Assembly: GCF_025318105.1 (NCBI RefSeq)
Contig: NZ_JAOANI010000004.1
Span: 6,140 to 70,139, forward strand
Origin: Venatoribacter pacificus
GTDB lineage: Bacteria; Pseudomonadota; Gammaproteobacteria; Pseudomonadales; Oceanobacteraceae
DNA length: 64,000 nt
Reading direction: 5' to 3'
Part shown: positions 1-8,368 of the stretch, piece after piece
Layout of the letters: every line of letters starts with the position of its first letter
Position numbering within the stretch: the first letter of the stretch is position 1
Position numbers and translations under genes: made by a program
Notes under the pieces: model-generated
Databases searched by the model: none
The model's input: the letters and a program-made list of their open reading frames with translations, nothing else
What the model was told of the DNA's origin: nothing

Positions 1-3
1 TGA

Positions 4-399
4 TCAGGGACGTTCGTCGTATTGTGGAATATCGTCGTGCGCTCCATCCCATGAGGCTTTTGAGCCCATAAAAATATGCGCAACAGGCTTAACCTGCACA
101 TCGGTGTCGAGCGTGCCAATGCGCAGCCGGTAAATATCCGGCATCGACGGTCGGCGACTGTACAGCGGTGAACCGCAGTTTTTGCAAAAGGTCCGGAATA
201 CACCGGGCGTGGATTCAAACTCACCGACCAGCGCTTGCCCTTTGAGCAGACGGAATTCATCCACCTTAATAGCGGCATTAACCGCAAAAGCGGAACCGTT
301 GGATTTACGACACTTGCCGCAGTGACAGATCATCGCCTGGCCAAGATCGCCATCGATTTCATACTGAATGCCATTACACAGGCAACTTCCGCTTAACAT
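4..399 (-). CDS. GFA/CENP-V family zinc-binding protein
   Basis: 131 residues, the usual length of the GFA (glutathione-dependent formaldehyde-activating enzyme-like) fold. Zinc ligands are visible as CLC near residue 6, CHCGKC near residue 26 and CKNCGSPLYSRRP near residue 72, the family pattern of two structural zinc sites. Most members are small cytoplasmic proteins of unknown substrate; the formaldehyde-activating role was shown for only a few, so no reaction is assigned. The gene is complete: its stop lies at bases 4-6. It sits 19 bp downstream of glutathione peroxidase on the same strand, so the two are probably co-transcribed, which fits a thiol-related role by inference only. Confidence 0.85.
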   Translation of the reverse strand: MLSGSCLCNGIQYEIDGDLGQAMICHCGKCRKSNGSAFAVNAAIKVDEFRLLKGQALVGEFESTPGVFRTFCKNCGSPLYSRRPSMPDIYRLRIGTLDTDVQVKPVAHIFMGSKASWDGAHDDIPQYDERP

Positions 400-418
400 A
401 CTCTTCTTCCCCTCCCGT

Positions 419-958
419 TCAGGACTTCAGCGCAGCGCTGATGGCATCGGCAACAACCGCATCCGTTACTTTCAGATCCGGTGCGAAACGGGCAAGCACA
501 GTACCGTCTTTACCGATCAGAAATTTCTCGAAGTTCCACATAATGTCGCTGTCGTTTTCCGGCAGCAGGTTTTTATCCCCCAGCTTTTCTTTTAATGCAC
601 CACCGGCAACCGCCTCAGGCTGAGCTGCAATCAGGCGCTGATACAGAGGATGACGGCCGCTGCCGTTGACTTCGAGCTTGGCAAACAGCGGAAAGGTTAC
701 ATCGTAGGTGAGGCTGCAGAACTGCTGAATTTCATCTTCGTTGCCCGGTTCCTGACCCAGAAACTGATTGCAGGGAAAGCCTAAAATTTCCAGCCCGTTG
801 GAGGCCTCGGCTTTGTACAAAGCTTCAAGCTCGGCGTATTGCGGAGTAAGACCGCATTTGGACGCCACATTCACCAGCAGCAGCACTTTGCCACGGTAAT
901 CGTTCAGCGCCTGAGTCTCGCCCTGAATGTTTTTAACCTGAATATCGTAAATGCTCAT
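419..958 (-). CDS. glutathione peroxidase (cysteine type)
   Basis: Thioredoxin-fold peroxidase that reduces hydroperoxides with thiols. The active-site block NVASKCGLTPQYAELEALY near residue 30 has cysteine where animal enzymes have selenocysteine. The second conserved block GFPCNQFLGQEPG near residue 60 and WNFEKFLIG near residue 141 carry the Gln and Trp of the catalytic tetrad. At 179 residues it is slightly longer than the common bacterial 160. There is no signal peptide, so it is cytoplasmic. Bacterial homologues often use thioredoxin rather than glutathione as reductant, so the name is a family name. It is followed by the GFA gene on the same strand. Confidence 0.93.
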   Translation of the reverse strand: MSIYDIQVKNIQGETQALNDYRGKVLLLVNVASKCGLTPQYAELEALYKAEASNGLEILGFPCNQFLGQEPGNEDEIQQFCSLTYDVTFPLFAKLEVNGSGRHPLYQRLIAAQPEAVAGGALKEKLGDKNLLPENDSDIMWNFEKFLIGKDGTVLARFAPDLKVTDAVVADAISAALKS

Positions 959-1057
959 ACCTGATCTCCGCAGTGGGTTTTTCAGACCACAGGCTGACGC
1001 ATTAACCCCACAGGGTCAACGACCAGAAATGGAAACAATGCTTGCAGGTAATTGCCG

Positions 1058-1372
1058 TCAGTCTCCCTGACGGGTGCGCTTGATAAACCGGGCATTACAG
1101 TCGGCATCAATCAGGGTAAAAATGCTGTAGTGTTTTTCACCGGTTTTGACGTAGCTGGCCACTTCTTTGCGGCGACTCGGATGGTGCACTTTCAGCACCC
1201 GGGCGGGATGAAAGATTTCTGCCACTTTGAAGTAAGCCTTGGCTTTTTCATCGCTGGCAGCCTTGGCGTCACGGTCAAGACATTCGGCATACGCCGCTGG
1301 CACCAGAAACAATAGCCCTGCCGTCAGTATTGCCAATAACCGTCTGAAAAAAGTGTCCCAATAAACGCGCAT
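1058..1372 (-). CDS. small secreted hypothetical protein
   Basis: 104 residues. An N-terminal hydrophobic segment (residues 10-27) ends in AAYA, a good signal peptidase I site, so the mature protein of about 75 residues should be periplasmic. Two cysteines remain in the mature part (in AECLDRD and DADCNARF), which may form a disulfide. The rest is charged and Lys-rich. I do not recognise the family. It stands alone: about 100 bp separate it from glutathione peroxidase downstream and about 140 bp from yccA upstream, with a terminator in the latter gap. The call as a real gene rests on the clean signal peptide and on no better open frame being present. Confidence 0.6.
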   Translation of the reverse strand: MRVYWDTFFRRLLAILTAGLLFLVPAAYAECLDRDAKAASDEKAKAYFKVAEIFHPARVLKVHHPSRRKEVASYVKTGEKHYSIFTLIDADCNARFIKRTRQGD

Positions 1373-1460
1373 AAACCTCTCCGGATATCAGAGAAGTGTA
1401 GACCGCTCAGCCGCCCGCTGTTTGCTGATGTTGGCGATTACTGGCGGATAAATAACAGGC

Positions 1461-1491
1461 AAAAAAAAGCCGCAGGCATAAGCACTGCGGC
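1461..1491 (-). terminator. intrinsic terminator of the YccA gene
   Basis: A 7-bp GC stem GCCGCAG/CTGCGGC with a 9-nt loop is followed on the minus strand by eight U residues. It lies 25 bp past the stop of the YccA-type gene. Confidence 0.8.
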
Positions 1492-1516
1492 GAGCTTCTC
1501 GAGCACAGAGAAATCG

Positions 1517-2233
1517 TTAGTCGTCGGAACCCATCACACCCAGAATCTGCAGCAGACTCAGGAACAGGTTGTAGATAGCAACGTACAGTGTAACGGTCGC
1601 AGAGATGTAGTTCGTCTCACCACCGTGAATAATGGCACTGGTCTGGTAAGCAATCAGACCGCTCATCAGCATGATGAACATGGCGGATACCGCCAGAGAG
1701 ATCATTGGCAGACCCAGGAACAGGTTACCGATAGACAGAGCGAAGGCGACCAGAATACCCACCATCAGGGTTTTGCCCATACCGCTCAGGTCTTTACCGG
1801 TGCTCAGCACCCAGCCAGACATAGTCAGGAAGATCAGGCCGGTAGTACCCAGTGCCATGGCGATCATATCGGTGCCGCCCGGCAATTTGGCGTACATAGA
1901 GACGATAGGTCCCAGGGTCAGACCCATAAAACCGGTCAGGGCAAATACCGAAACAATACCCATTGCGCTGTTTTTGGTTTTTTCCACCAGGAACAACAAG
2001 CCAAAGTAACCCACCAGCGTCAGAATGATGCCCGGGTGTGGCCAGTTAAAAGCCATCGACATGCCAGCCACACCGGCACTGAAGATCAGTGTCATGGAAA
2101 GCAGCATGTAGGTATTACGCAGAACTTTGCGGCCATCCACGGCCTGCGTTTCATACGCCTGATTCTGTTCAGCCGGAACAACCACCGGCTCAGCGGATGC
2201 AGACTTCATATTCAGATAATCGGGACGATTCAT
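1517..2233 (-). CDS. Bax inhibitor-1/YccA family membrane protein
   Basis: 238 residues from the ATG at 2233, which has an AGGAG ribosome site just upstream. A longer frame to 2317 would start inside the likely promoter. A polar N-terminus of about 50 residues is followed by seven hydrophobic segments, ending near the C-terminus with GLIAYQTSAII, a BI-1 family signature. This is an inner-membrane protein. In E. coli the relative YccA interacts with the FtsH protease and protects jammed Sec translocons. The gene is monocistronic, with its own terminator downstream and the divergent nhaR-like gene upstream. No exact role can be read from sequence. Confidence 0.9.
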   Translation of the reverse strand: MNRPDYLNMKSASAEPVVVPAEQNQAYETQAVDGRKVLRNTYMLLSMTLIFSAGVAGMSMAFNWPHPGIILTLVGYFGLLFLVEKTKNSAMGIVSVFALTGFMGLTLGPIVSMYAKLPGGTDMIAMALGTTGLIFLTMSGWVLSTGKDLSGMGKTLMVGILVAFALSIGNLFLGLPMISLAVSAMFIMLMSGLIAYQTSAIIHGGETNYISATVTLYVAIYNLFLSLLQILGVMGSDD

Positions 2234-2283
2234 TGCCAACTCCTGTTTGTCAGAGATGCCGCCATTGTAGGCAGCGTGAATAC

Positions 2284-2312
2284 AAAATAATATTCGAATT
2301 ATCTTACGCCAA
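2284..2312 (-). promoter_or_regulatory. sigma-70-like promoter for the YccA gene
   Basis: On the minus strand, TTGGCG (2307-2312) and TATTTT (2284-2289) are separated by 17 bp, about 50 bp upstream of the chosen ATG. Sequence match only. Confidence 0.35.
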
Positions 2313-2336
2313 CGCATCGGTTTTTACGAACATTCT

Positions 2337-3242
2337 ATGAAACGACTCAATTACAAGCACCTGCTCTATTTTCATACGGTCGCGGCAGAAGGCAGTGTTC
2401 TTGCCGCAGCCAAACGGCTGAATGTAACGCCGCAAACCATCAGCGGACAGATGCGCCTGCTGGAAGATGACTTGGGCAATGCGTTGTTCGCCAAGGCCGG
2501 ACGAGGACTGGAGCTGACCGATGCCGGACGGGTGGCGCTGGATTACACACGGGAGATGTTCCGCCTCGGCGATGAACTGCAGGAGGTAATGCATCAGGGC
2601 GCGACCGAGCGGCCGCTGGAGTTTCGTGTGGGAATTGTTGATGCCCTGCCCAAATCCATTGCGCATCGCCTGCTGGTGCCGGCTCTGGGTCTGTCTGGGC
2701 GTATGCGGATTGTCTGCCATGAGGAGCAGATGCCAACCCTGTTAGGCGAACTGGCAGTGCATCGTCTGGACCTGGTGCTGGCCGACAGCCCGATTCCTTC
2801 CGGTATGAATATCCGCTGCTTTAACCATTTGCTCGGACGCAGCACCCTGGCCTGCTTTGCCGCACCGGCCCTGTACCGGCAATACCCCGGCGAGTTTCCG
2901 GAATGCCTGCGCGATGCCCCTTTGCTACTGCCGACCGACACCGCGTCCGGGCTGCGTACCGAGTTGCTGAGCTGGCTTGACCGGCTGAGCATACCGATGC
3001 AGATTGCCGGCGAGTTTGACGATTCCGCCCTGCTGGAAGCTTTCGGTCATGAGGGTCATGGCTTTTTCTTTGCGCCAGCGGTTATCCGCGACGAAATCTG
3101 CCGTAAATATCAGGTGCAGTGCGTGGGCGAGGTGAATGATCTGGTGCAGGAGTTTTATGCGATTTCGGCTGAACGCCGCATCAGCCATAACGCGGTCAGG
3201 CTGATTACCGACCGCGCCAAGGATGGATTTCTGACCAGCTGA
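2337..3242 (+). CDS. nhaR: LysR-family regulator, NhaR type
   Basis: 301 residues. The N-terminal winged helix-turn-helix (residues 3-62) begins NYKHLLYFHTVAAEGSVLAA and contains TPQTISGQMRLLED, the wording typical of NhaR rather than of general LysR proteins. The C-terminal effector domain runs from about residue 90 to the end. In E. coli NhaR activates the Na+/H+ antiporter gene nhaA in response to sodium. No nhaA is present in this window, so the target lies elsewhere or differs. The gene is divergent from the YccA-type gene with about 100 bp between starts, where both promoters must lie. Confidence 0.85.
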   Translation: MKRLNYKHLLYFHTVAAEGSVLAAAKRLNVTPQTISGQMRLLEDDLGNALFAKAGRGLELTDAGRVALDYTREMFRLGDELQEVMHQGATERPLEFRVGIVDALPKSIAHRLLVPALGLSGRMRIVCHEEQMPTLLGELAVHRLDLVLADSPIPSGMNIRCFNHLLGRSTLACFAAPALYRQYPGEFPECLRDAPLLLPTDTASGLRTELLSWLDRLSIPMQIAGEFDDSALLEAFGHEGHGFFFAPAVIRDEICRKYQVQCVGEVNDLVQEFYAISAERRISHNAVRLITDRAKDGFLTS

Positions 3243-3255
3243 GCAGGCCCCGGAA

Positions 3256-4374
3256 TTACTCGACCGGGTTCCTGCATTCGTTACGCGCCGGATCGACTTT
3301 GCAACGGATCTTACGTTGTAATTTCAGCATCAACGGGTCGTACACACCTTTGTCACGCAGCGCGATGCGCAGGTCCCTCAGGTGCGCCTGCTCTCTGGCC
3401 TGTTCGTCGGCCGGAATATCAATCCAGAATGAGGCATCAATATTGGCGCGCTCTTTTTCAACCCGTCTTACGTAATTGTCGAACTTAAACAGGAAATCTT
3501 CGCGCAGAATCTGCGCCAGTCCGACCGGAAAACGCTCACTACGGCCAATCAGCTGAATCGTGGACTGTGAAAGCGGCATATTCAGAATGCCCATGCCCGG
3601 CTTCGCTTTCCCCGTCCCCGCCACATGGTAAGCCACCAACGGTGCCAGCATCGCCTCCGCCTGACCGCTGACAAACTGATCAACACTACTCAGCAAACCA
3701 CCCGTACGGGCCTTTGCTTTCAGCTGCTGCGCCAACGCCTGCAGTGATACATCAGTGTCGGGCACGAGCAGATCTTTACCCGCCATCTGCGAGAATTTAT
3801 GCAGCGTGCGATTGCCGGAATAGGCGTAGTTCTCACCCAGAGACGCAACCCCCAGCACCACATAATCGCCTTCTTGCAGACGCCCGGCCATTTTGGGGCT
3901 GGCCACCACCTGCATCAGCATCTGCAGATGCTGCACATCGGGAATACCGCCCAGGGCTTCCAGCGTTCCGGAAAAGCGGTTAAAACTGAGCGCACGACTG
4001 CCACTGATCAAAGCCGCATCACACTGTCCGGAAGTCAGGTCATTAATCAGACTGTCTTCGTCCTGATAAGCGATGAGGGTGAGATTGAGCCCGTAATGCA
4101 TTGAGCGGAACTTTTGGTCATCAACCGCGGCAAACACCGGGCCGGCCTTGCCGAGCATATCCCAGACGCAGAAACTGCGATTGATTTTGCCGTTTTCTAA
4201 TTGATCGGCGTACAGTTTTTTCAGCGCTCTGATGCGCTTTTCCAACGGCAGATTCTGACTCATGACCGTTGCTTCCAGCTTGTCCAGCTGCTTACTGTCA
4301 TACTCTGCTGCACTGACCGTGTGCACGCCAAGTAATGCTGTTGCCAGACAGGCAACCCATAGGCTTTTGATCAT
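3256..4374 (-). CDS. periplasmic solute-binding-like protein
   Basis: 372 residues. The signal peptide ends at HTVSAAE (about residue 23). The mature protein has a periplasmic-binding-like layout (SFCVWDMLGKAGPVF; LTSGQCDAALISGSRALSF; GGLLSSVDQFVSGQAEAM) reminiscent of TRAP-type receptors. Four cysteines are visible, at FCVWD, GQCDA, IRCKV and NECRN, the last two near the C-terminus. No transporter membrane genes flank it, so it is not part of an obvious uptake operon. Related orphan binding-like proteins occur in marine gammaproteobacteria near lipid genes, and here an acyl-CoA synthetase lies divergently 458 bp away. Ligand unknown. Its stop is 13 bp from the convergent nhaR stop. Confidence 0.6.
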   Translation of the reverse strand: MIKSLWVACLATALLGVHTVSAAEYDSKQLDKLEATVMSQNLPLEKRIRALKKLYADQLENGKINRSFCVWDMLGKAGPVFAAVDDQKFRSMHYGLNLTLIAYQDEDSLINDLTSGQCDAALISGSRALSFNRFSGTLEALGGIPDVQHLQMLMQVVASPKMAGRLQEGDYVVLGVASLGENYAYSGNRTLHKFSQMAGKDLLVPDTDVSLQALAQQLKAKARTGGLLSSVDQFVSGQAEAMLAPLVAYHVAGTGKAKPGMGILNMPLSQSTIQLIGRSERFPVGLAQILREDFLFKFDNYVRRVEKERANIDASFWIDIPADEQAREQAHLRDLRIALRDKGVYDPLMLKLQRKIRCKVDPARNECRNPVE

Positions 4375-4832
4375 CCGAATATCCTGCTGAGTTCTGTGGT
4401 GATTATGATTGTTGTTATTGTTTTTTAGCGTTGGCTGTAACGGACACCGTCAAATAAAGAGGTTATCCCTTCGGGCCTTATTGTCTTTATCATCGACGCA
4501 TTAAATGAAAACAATGCCACGATAACAATGTCGTAATCTGCCTTTATAACCCTTTTTATTGCCGGAGATAACCGTTACGGATACGACAACAAAGGACAAA
4601 ATACGATAAACACACGCATTAACTGCTCCCGCTGACGGTTGCGGCGACCCAGCTCCTGCTGATACAACTGCACACAGCAATGCCCGACCTGGGCAATGAA
4701 TTAAAAACAGGAATGATTCATCAGTGTCCGGGTGTTCAGTAATTTACCATTCTTAACAGAACAAAAATGAGTTAGTTATTAATGTAATAAACGGCCTGAA
4801 GCCTCAGCGATAAAAATAACAAGGACCCACTC
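4375..4832. other. long divergent intergenic region
   Basis: 458 bp between the binding-like protein and the acyl-CoA synthetase. It is AT-rich near both genes and should hold both promoters. An untitled open stretch of about 40 codons on the minus strand (about 4575-4700, ending LLSYP-stop) reads like coding sequence but has no start or ribosome site; it may be a gene remnant. Nothing else recognised. Confidence 0.4.
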
Positions 4833-6476
4833 ATGTCAGTCAAAACACCTCTGGAAATGCTTTATCACTGGGAAAAAACCACACCGGATGCCGTGTATCT
4901 GCGTCAGCCGATCGATGGGGTTTTTCATGATTTTACCTGGGCCCAGGTGGGCGAGCAGGTACGCAGAATCGCCAACGCATTAATTGCCCAAAACTTTGAA
5001 CAGGGCTCGCACATCGCCATCCTGTCGAAGAACTGTGCTGAATGGTTTATTACTGATCTGGCCATCATGATGGCGGACCATGTCTCTGTACCTATTTATT
5101 TTACCGCCGGCCAGGAAACCATCCGCTACGTTCTTACGCACAGTAACTGTCAGGCTATATTTATTGGCAAGCTGGACGACACCGAGCACCAGTGTGCCGC
5201 CATCGACAGCCACATTACCCGCTTCGCCATGCCTTACGGCGATATTCCTGCACGCTTCCAATGGCAGGAACTGCTGCAACAGCCACCACTGGCCAGCTCA
5301 CCGGTTCCCGCTGCCGATGACACCATGACCATCATTTATACCTCCGGCAGTACCGGTAATCCGAAAGGAGTAGTCAACACCTTTGGCGCTTACGGCTGGA
5401 GCTGTCAGGCTCTGGCCAAGGCTCTGAAAGTGAGCAATCAGGAGCGCATGCTCAGTTACCTGCCACTGGCTCATATTACCGAGCGTGTGTATGTCGAAGG
5501 GGCCAGCCTGTACAACGGTTTCAGTGTTGCCTTTGTTGAGTCCCTCGATACCTTTGCCGAAAATCTGAAAGCCGTATCGCCAACCTTATTTATCTCGGTG
5601 CCGCGCCTCTGGACACGTTTCCAGATGGGTGTACTGGCTAAAATCCCACCGAAAAAACTCAACCGCCTGCTCAGTATTCCGATTCTGAAAGGCATTGTGG
5701 CGAAAAAAATCCGCCAGCAACTGGGACTCGACAGCGCACGCCTGTTTGGTTCAGGCTCCGCACCTATTTCCCCAGCGACACTGCACTGGTATGAACGCAT
5801 TGGCATTAATATCAGCGAAGGCTGGGGAATGTCTGAAAATAACGGACTGGGAACCCTGAGTTATCCCTTCCGTCGCGATAAAATCGGTTGCATCGGCCAC
5901 CCCTATGATGGCGTTGATCTGCGCATTGCTGAAGACGGTGAAATTCAGCTGAAAGGCCCCTGCGTGATGAACGAATATTATCTGGAGCCGGAAAAAACCG
6001 CCGAGGCCTTTACCGCTGATGGCTACCTGCGCACCGGCGATAAAGGCACGGTCGATGCCGATGGGTATGTGCGCATCACCGGCCGCCTGAAAGAAATTTT
6101 CAAAACGGCAAAAGGTAAATACGTTGCTCCGGTGCCGATTGAATCGTTATTAATGGAAAATTCATTAATCGAACAAATCTGCGTAACGGGTTCCAACCTT
6201 AAGCAACCCATCGCTCTGGTCGTGCTGACACCGGAAGCTCAGGTACACGACGAAAGCCATTTGCGTCAGAGCCTGAAACACACCTTGGAGCACATCAATA
6301 AAAAACTGGAAAGCCACGCGCGCCTGGATGCACTGGTGGTCGTTAATGACAGCTGGAGTGTGGAAAATGGCTTGCTGACGCCGACGCTGAAAATTAAACG
6401 TCACTTAATCGAGAGCAAATACCACGACCTGATTCAGAGCGAGCACAGCCAACCGGTGGTATGGCAACACCACTGA
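4833..6476 (+). CDS. AMP-forming long-chain acyl-CoA synthetase
   Basis: 547 residues, an ANL-superfamily enzyme that activates a carboxylate, probably a fatty acid, to acyl-AMP and then acyl-CoA. The P-loop-like motif IIYTSGSTGNPKGV lies near residue 168, EGWGMSENNG near residue 330 and YLRTGDKG near residue 396. The C-terminal hinge and catalytic lysine region is GRLKEIFKTAKGKYVAPVPIE. The short linker and this C-terminal motif match the long-chain (FAA/COG1022) branch. AAGGACCC upstream of the ATG serves as ribosome site. It is a single gene with its own long upstream region, convergent with rlmJ. Chain-length preference cannot be read from sequence. Confidence 0.9.
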   Translation: MSVKTPLEMLYHWEKTTPDAVYLRQPIDGVFHDFTWAQVGEQVRRIANALIAQNFEQGSHIAILSKNCAEWFITDLAIMMADHVSVPIYFTAGQETIRYVLTHSNCQAIFIGKLDDTEHQCAAIDSHITRFAMPYGDIPARFQWQELLQQPPLASSPVPAADDTMTIIYTSGSTGNPKGVVNTFGAYGWSCQALAKALKVSNQERMLSYLPLAHITERVYVEGASLYNGFSVAFVESLDTFAENLKAVSPTLFISVPRLWTRFQMGVLAKIPPKKLNRLLSIPILKGIVAKKIRQQLGLDSARLFGSGSAPISPATLHWYERIGINISEGWGMSENNGLGTLSYPFRRDKIGCIGHPYDGVDLRIAEDGEIQLKGPCVMNEYYLEPEKTAEAFTADGYLRTGDKGTVDADGYVRITGRLKEIFKTAKGKYVAPVPIESLLMENSLIEQICVTGSNLKQPIALVVLTPEAQVHDESHLRQSLKHTLEHINKKLESHARLDALVVVNDSWSVENGLLTPTLKIKRHLIESKYHDLIQSEHSQPVVWQHH

Positions 6477-6508
6477 CAGCGCCACTGATAACCATCAAAA
6501 CGCGGGCG

Positions 6509-7360
6509 TTATTCGCCCGCTAACTCTTCACAGCGCCACACGCCCTGTTCGCCAGCCAGCAACTGGCTGAGACGCGGCAGCAGATTCTGCATTTTGGCCT
6601 TTAAAGTCCACGGCGGGTTAATCACAATCATGCCGGATGACGTCATTCCCCGGCCATCGGTATCAGCACTTAAACCCAGCTCAAATAACTGAATACGGGC
6701 GATTCCTGTCGCTTTAAGCTGCTGCTCCAGTTTATTAATCCGGCTGCGTTCAACCACCGGATACCAAAGCGCATAAGTTCCCGTCGCAAAGCGGCGATGA
6801 GCCTTAGCCAGTGTTTCCACGACCAGCTCATAATCGCTTTTAATTTCATACGGTGGGTCCATTAAGACAAAGCCGCGACGCTCACGCGGCGGCAAAGCCG
6901 CAATAAGGCCTTTAAAACCATCGCCCTGCTCAACCCGAATCCGGCGATCGGTCGCCATTAATTCGTCCAGCAAGCGAAAATCCTGCGGATGCAATTCAAA
7001 TAATTGCGCCCGGTCCTGCTCACGCAAAAATAACTGACCCAAACGCGGCGACCCCGGATACAGCTGATCGCTCGTCAGACCACTCTGGTCATGAGCCGGA
7101 CGACTGTCAGCCACCGCTTGCAGATAATCCTGTAATTCCGGCCAGTCACAATCCTGCAGACGGCCGATACCGGTTTCGAACTCGGCATTTTTTTCGGCTT
7201 GCGCCGATTGCAGTGAATACAGACCAGCACCTGAGTGAGTGTCGATATAGACGAAAGGTTTTTCTTTCTGCTGCAGGTATTGCAGGATTTCAACCTGAAT
7301 CAGATGTTTCAGTACATCGGCAAAATTGCCGGCATGAAAAGCGTGGCGGTAACTCAGCAT
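6509..7360 (-). CDS. rlmJ: 23S rRNA (adenine(2030)-N6)-methyltransferase
   Basis: 283 residues, the family length. The N-terminus MLSYRHAFHAGNFADVLKH is the RlmJ signature. YIDTHSGAGLY holds the S-adenosylmethionine site and the catalytic motif DPPY occurs in VLMDPPYEIKSDYE, as in N6-adenine methyltransferases. It modifies A2030 of 23S rRNA during ribosome assembly in the cytoplasm. The gene is separated from secF upstream by a strong terminator and faces the acyl-CoA synthetase, from which only 32 bp separate the stops. Confidence 0.95.
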   Translation of the reverse strand: MLSYRHAFHAGNFADVLKHLIQVEILQYLQQKEKPFVYIDTHSGAGLYSLQSAQAEKNAEFETGIGRLQDCDWPELQDYLQAVADSRPAHDQSGLTSDQLYPGSPRLGQLFLREQDRAQLFELHPQDFRLLDELMATDRRIRVEQGDGFKGLIAALPPRERRGFVLMDPPYEIKSDYELVVETLAKAHRRFATGTYALWYPVVERSRINKLEQQLKATGIARIQLFELGLSADTDGRGMTSSGMIVINPPWTLKAKMQNLLPRLSQLLAGEQGVWRCEELAGE

Positions 7361-7403
7361 AAGATGTCCGCAATGGTCAGATTAAACGTGATTAAAAGAT
7401 AAA

Positions 7404-7433
7404 AAAAACGCATCGCCAGGCGATGCGTTTTTA
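7404..7433 (-). terminator. terminator of the queA-secF operon
   Basis: A 9-bp stem ACGCATCGC/GCGATGCGT with a minimal loop, with A runs on one side and T runs on the other, so it can work in both directions. It lies 18 bp downstream of the secF stop and upstream of rlmJ. Confidence 0.88.
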
Positions 7434-7450
7434 AGGCAGGAGGCCATCAA

Positions 7451-8368
7451 TCAGGGACGGTCGTCCACTTCTTCCACTTCCGGCGGCATCAGATCTTCGC
7501 GGCTGATGTTCATCAGCAGCAATAAGCTGGAGGCAACGAATACCGATGAATATGTACCCACCACCACACCAATCATCAGCGCCAAGGCGAAGTTGTGAAT
7601 CAGATCGCCACCGACAATCATCAGAGCAAACAACACCAACGCCGTGGTTAAGGAGGTCATGATTGTACGACCCAGAGTCTGGTTGATCGAATAGTTGATC
7701 ACCTCTTCTGAATCGCCACGGCGCAGCATGCGGAAGTTTTCGCGGATATGGTCAGCGACCACGATGGTATCGTTCAGCGAGTAACCAATCACCGCCAGCA
7801 GCGCGGCCATTACCGTGAGGTCAAATTCCCACTGGAACAGTGAGAACAGGCCGATGATGATGATCACGTCGTGAAACAAGGCCACTACAGCGCCGACCGA
7901 AAATTTAAACTGGAAACGTGCGGCAACGTAAATCATCACCACAAACAGCGCCAGTAATAAGGCCAGACCACCCTGGTCACGTAATTCTTCACCGACCTGC
8001 GCACCCACAAATTCACTGCGCATCAGTGTCAGTTTGTTCTCGGCACTCTGGGTCTGCAGAACATTCAGAACTTCTGCGCCCAGATTGTCACGGAAGGCTT
8101 CTGACATACGCACTAATACATCGGTTTCTGCACCAAAATGCTGAACCGTTACGTCACGGTATCCGGCATTTTCCAGTGCCGTTGAGATACGCTCGATGGA
8201 TTCCGGTGTTTCATACTGAACTTCGAGCAGCGTACCGCCGGTAAAATCCAGACCCAGATTCAGGCCACGGGTTGCGATAGCACCAATGGAGATCACAATC
8301 AGAATAATGGACAGAATGCTGGCTGCATGACGCAGACGCATAAAGTTAAAGTTGGTCGCCCCAATCAT
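7451..8368 (-). CDS. secF: protein translocase subunit SecF
   Basis: 305 residues, a standard SecF. It has an N-terminal transmembrane helix, the periplasmic P1-like domain opening with GLDFTGGTLLEV, then five more helices with the RND-type motifs VVALFHDVIIIIGLFSL and GYSLNDTIVVADHIREN. With SecD it forms the inner-membrane complex that uses proton motive force to pull proteins through SecYEG. Its ATG overlaps the secD stop by 4 bp, so translation is coupled. It is the last gene of the queA-tgt-yajC-secD-secF operon, closed by the terminator just after it. Confidence 0.97.
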   Translation of the reverse strand: MIGATNFNFMRLRHAASILSIILIVISIGAIATRGLNLGLDFTGGTLLEVQYETPESIERISTALENAGYRDVTVQHFGAETDVLVRMSEAFRDNLGAEVLNVLQTQSAENKLTLMRSEFVGAQVGEELRDQGGLALLLALFVVMIYVAARFQFKFSVGAVVALFHDVIIIIGLFSLFQWEFDLTVMAALLAVIGYSLNDTIVVADHIRENFRMLRRGDSEEVINYSINQTLGRTIMTSLTTALVLFALMIVGGDLIHNFALALMIGVVVGTYSSVFVASSLLLLMNISREDLMPPEVEEVDDRP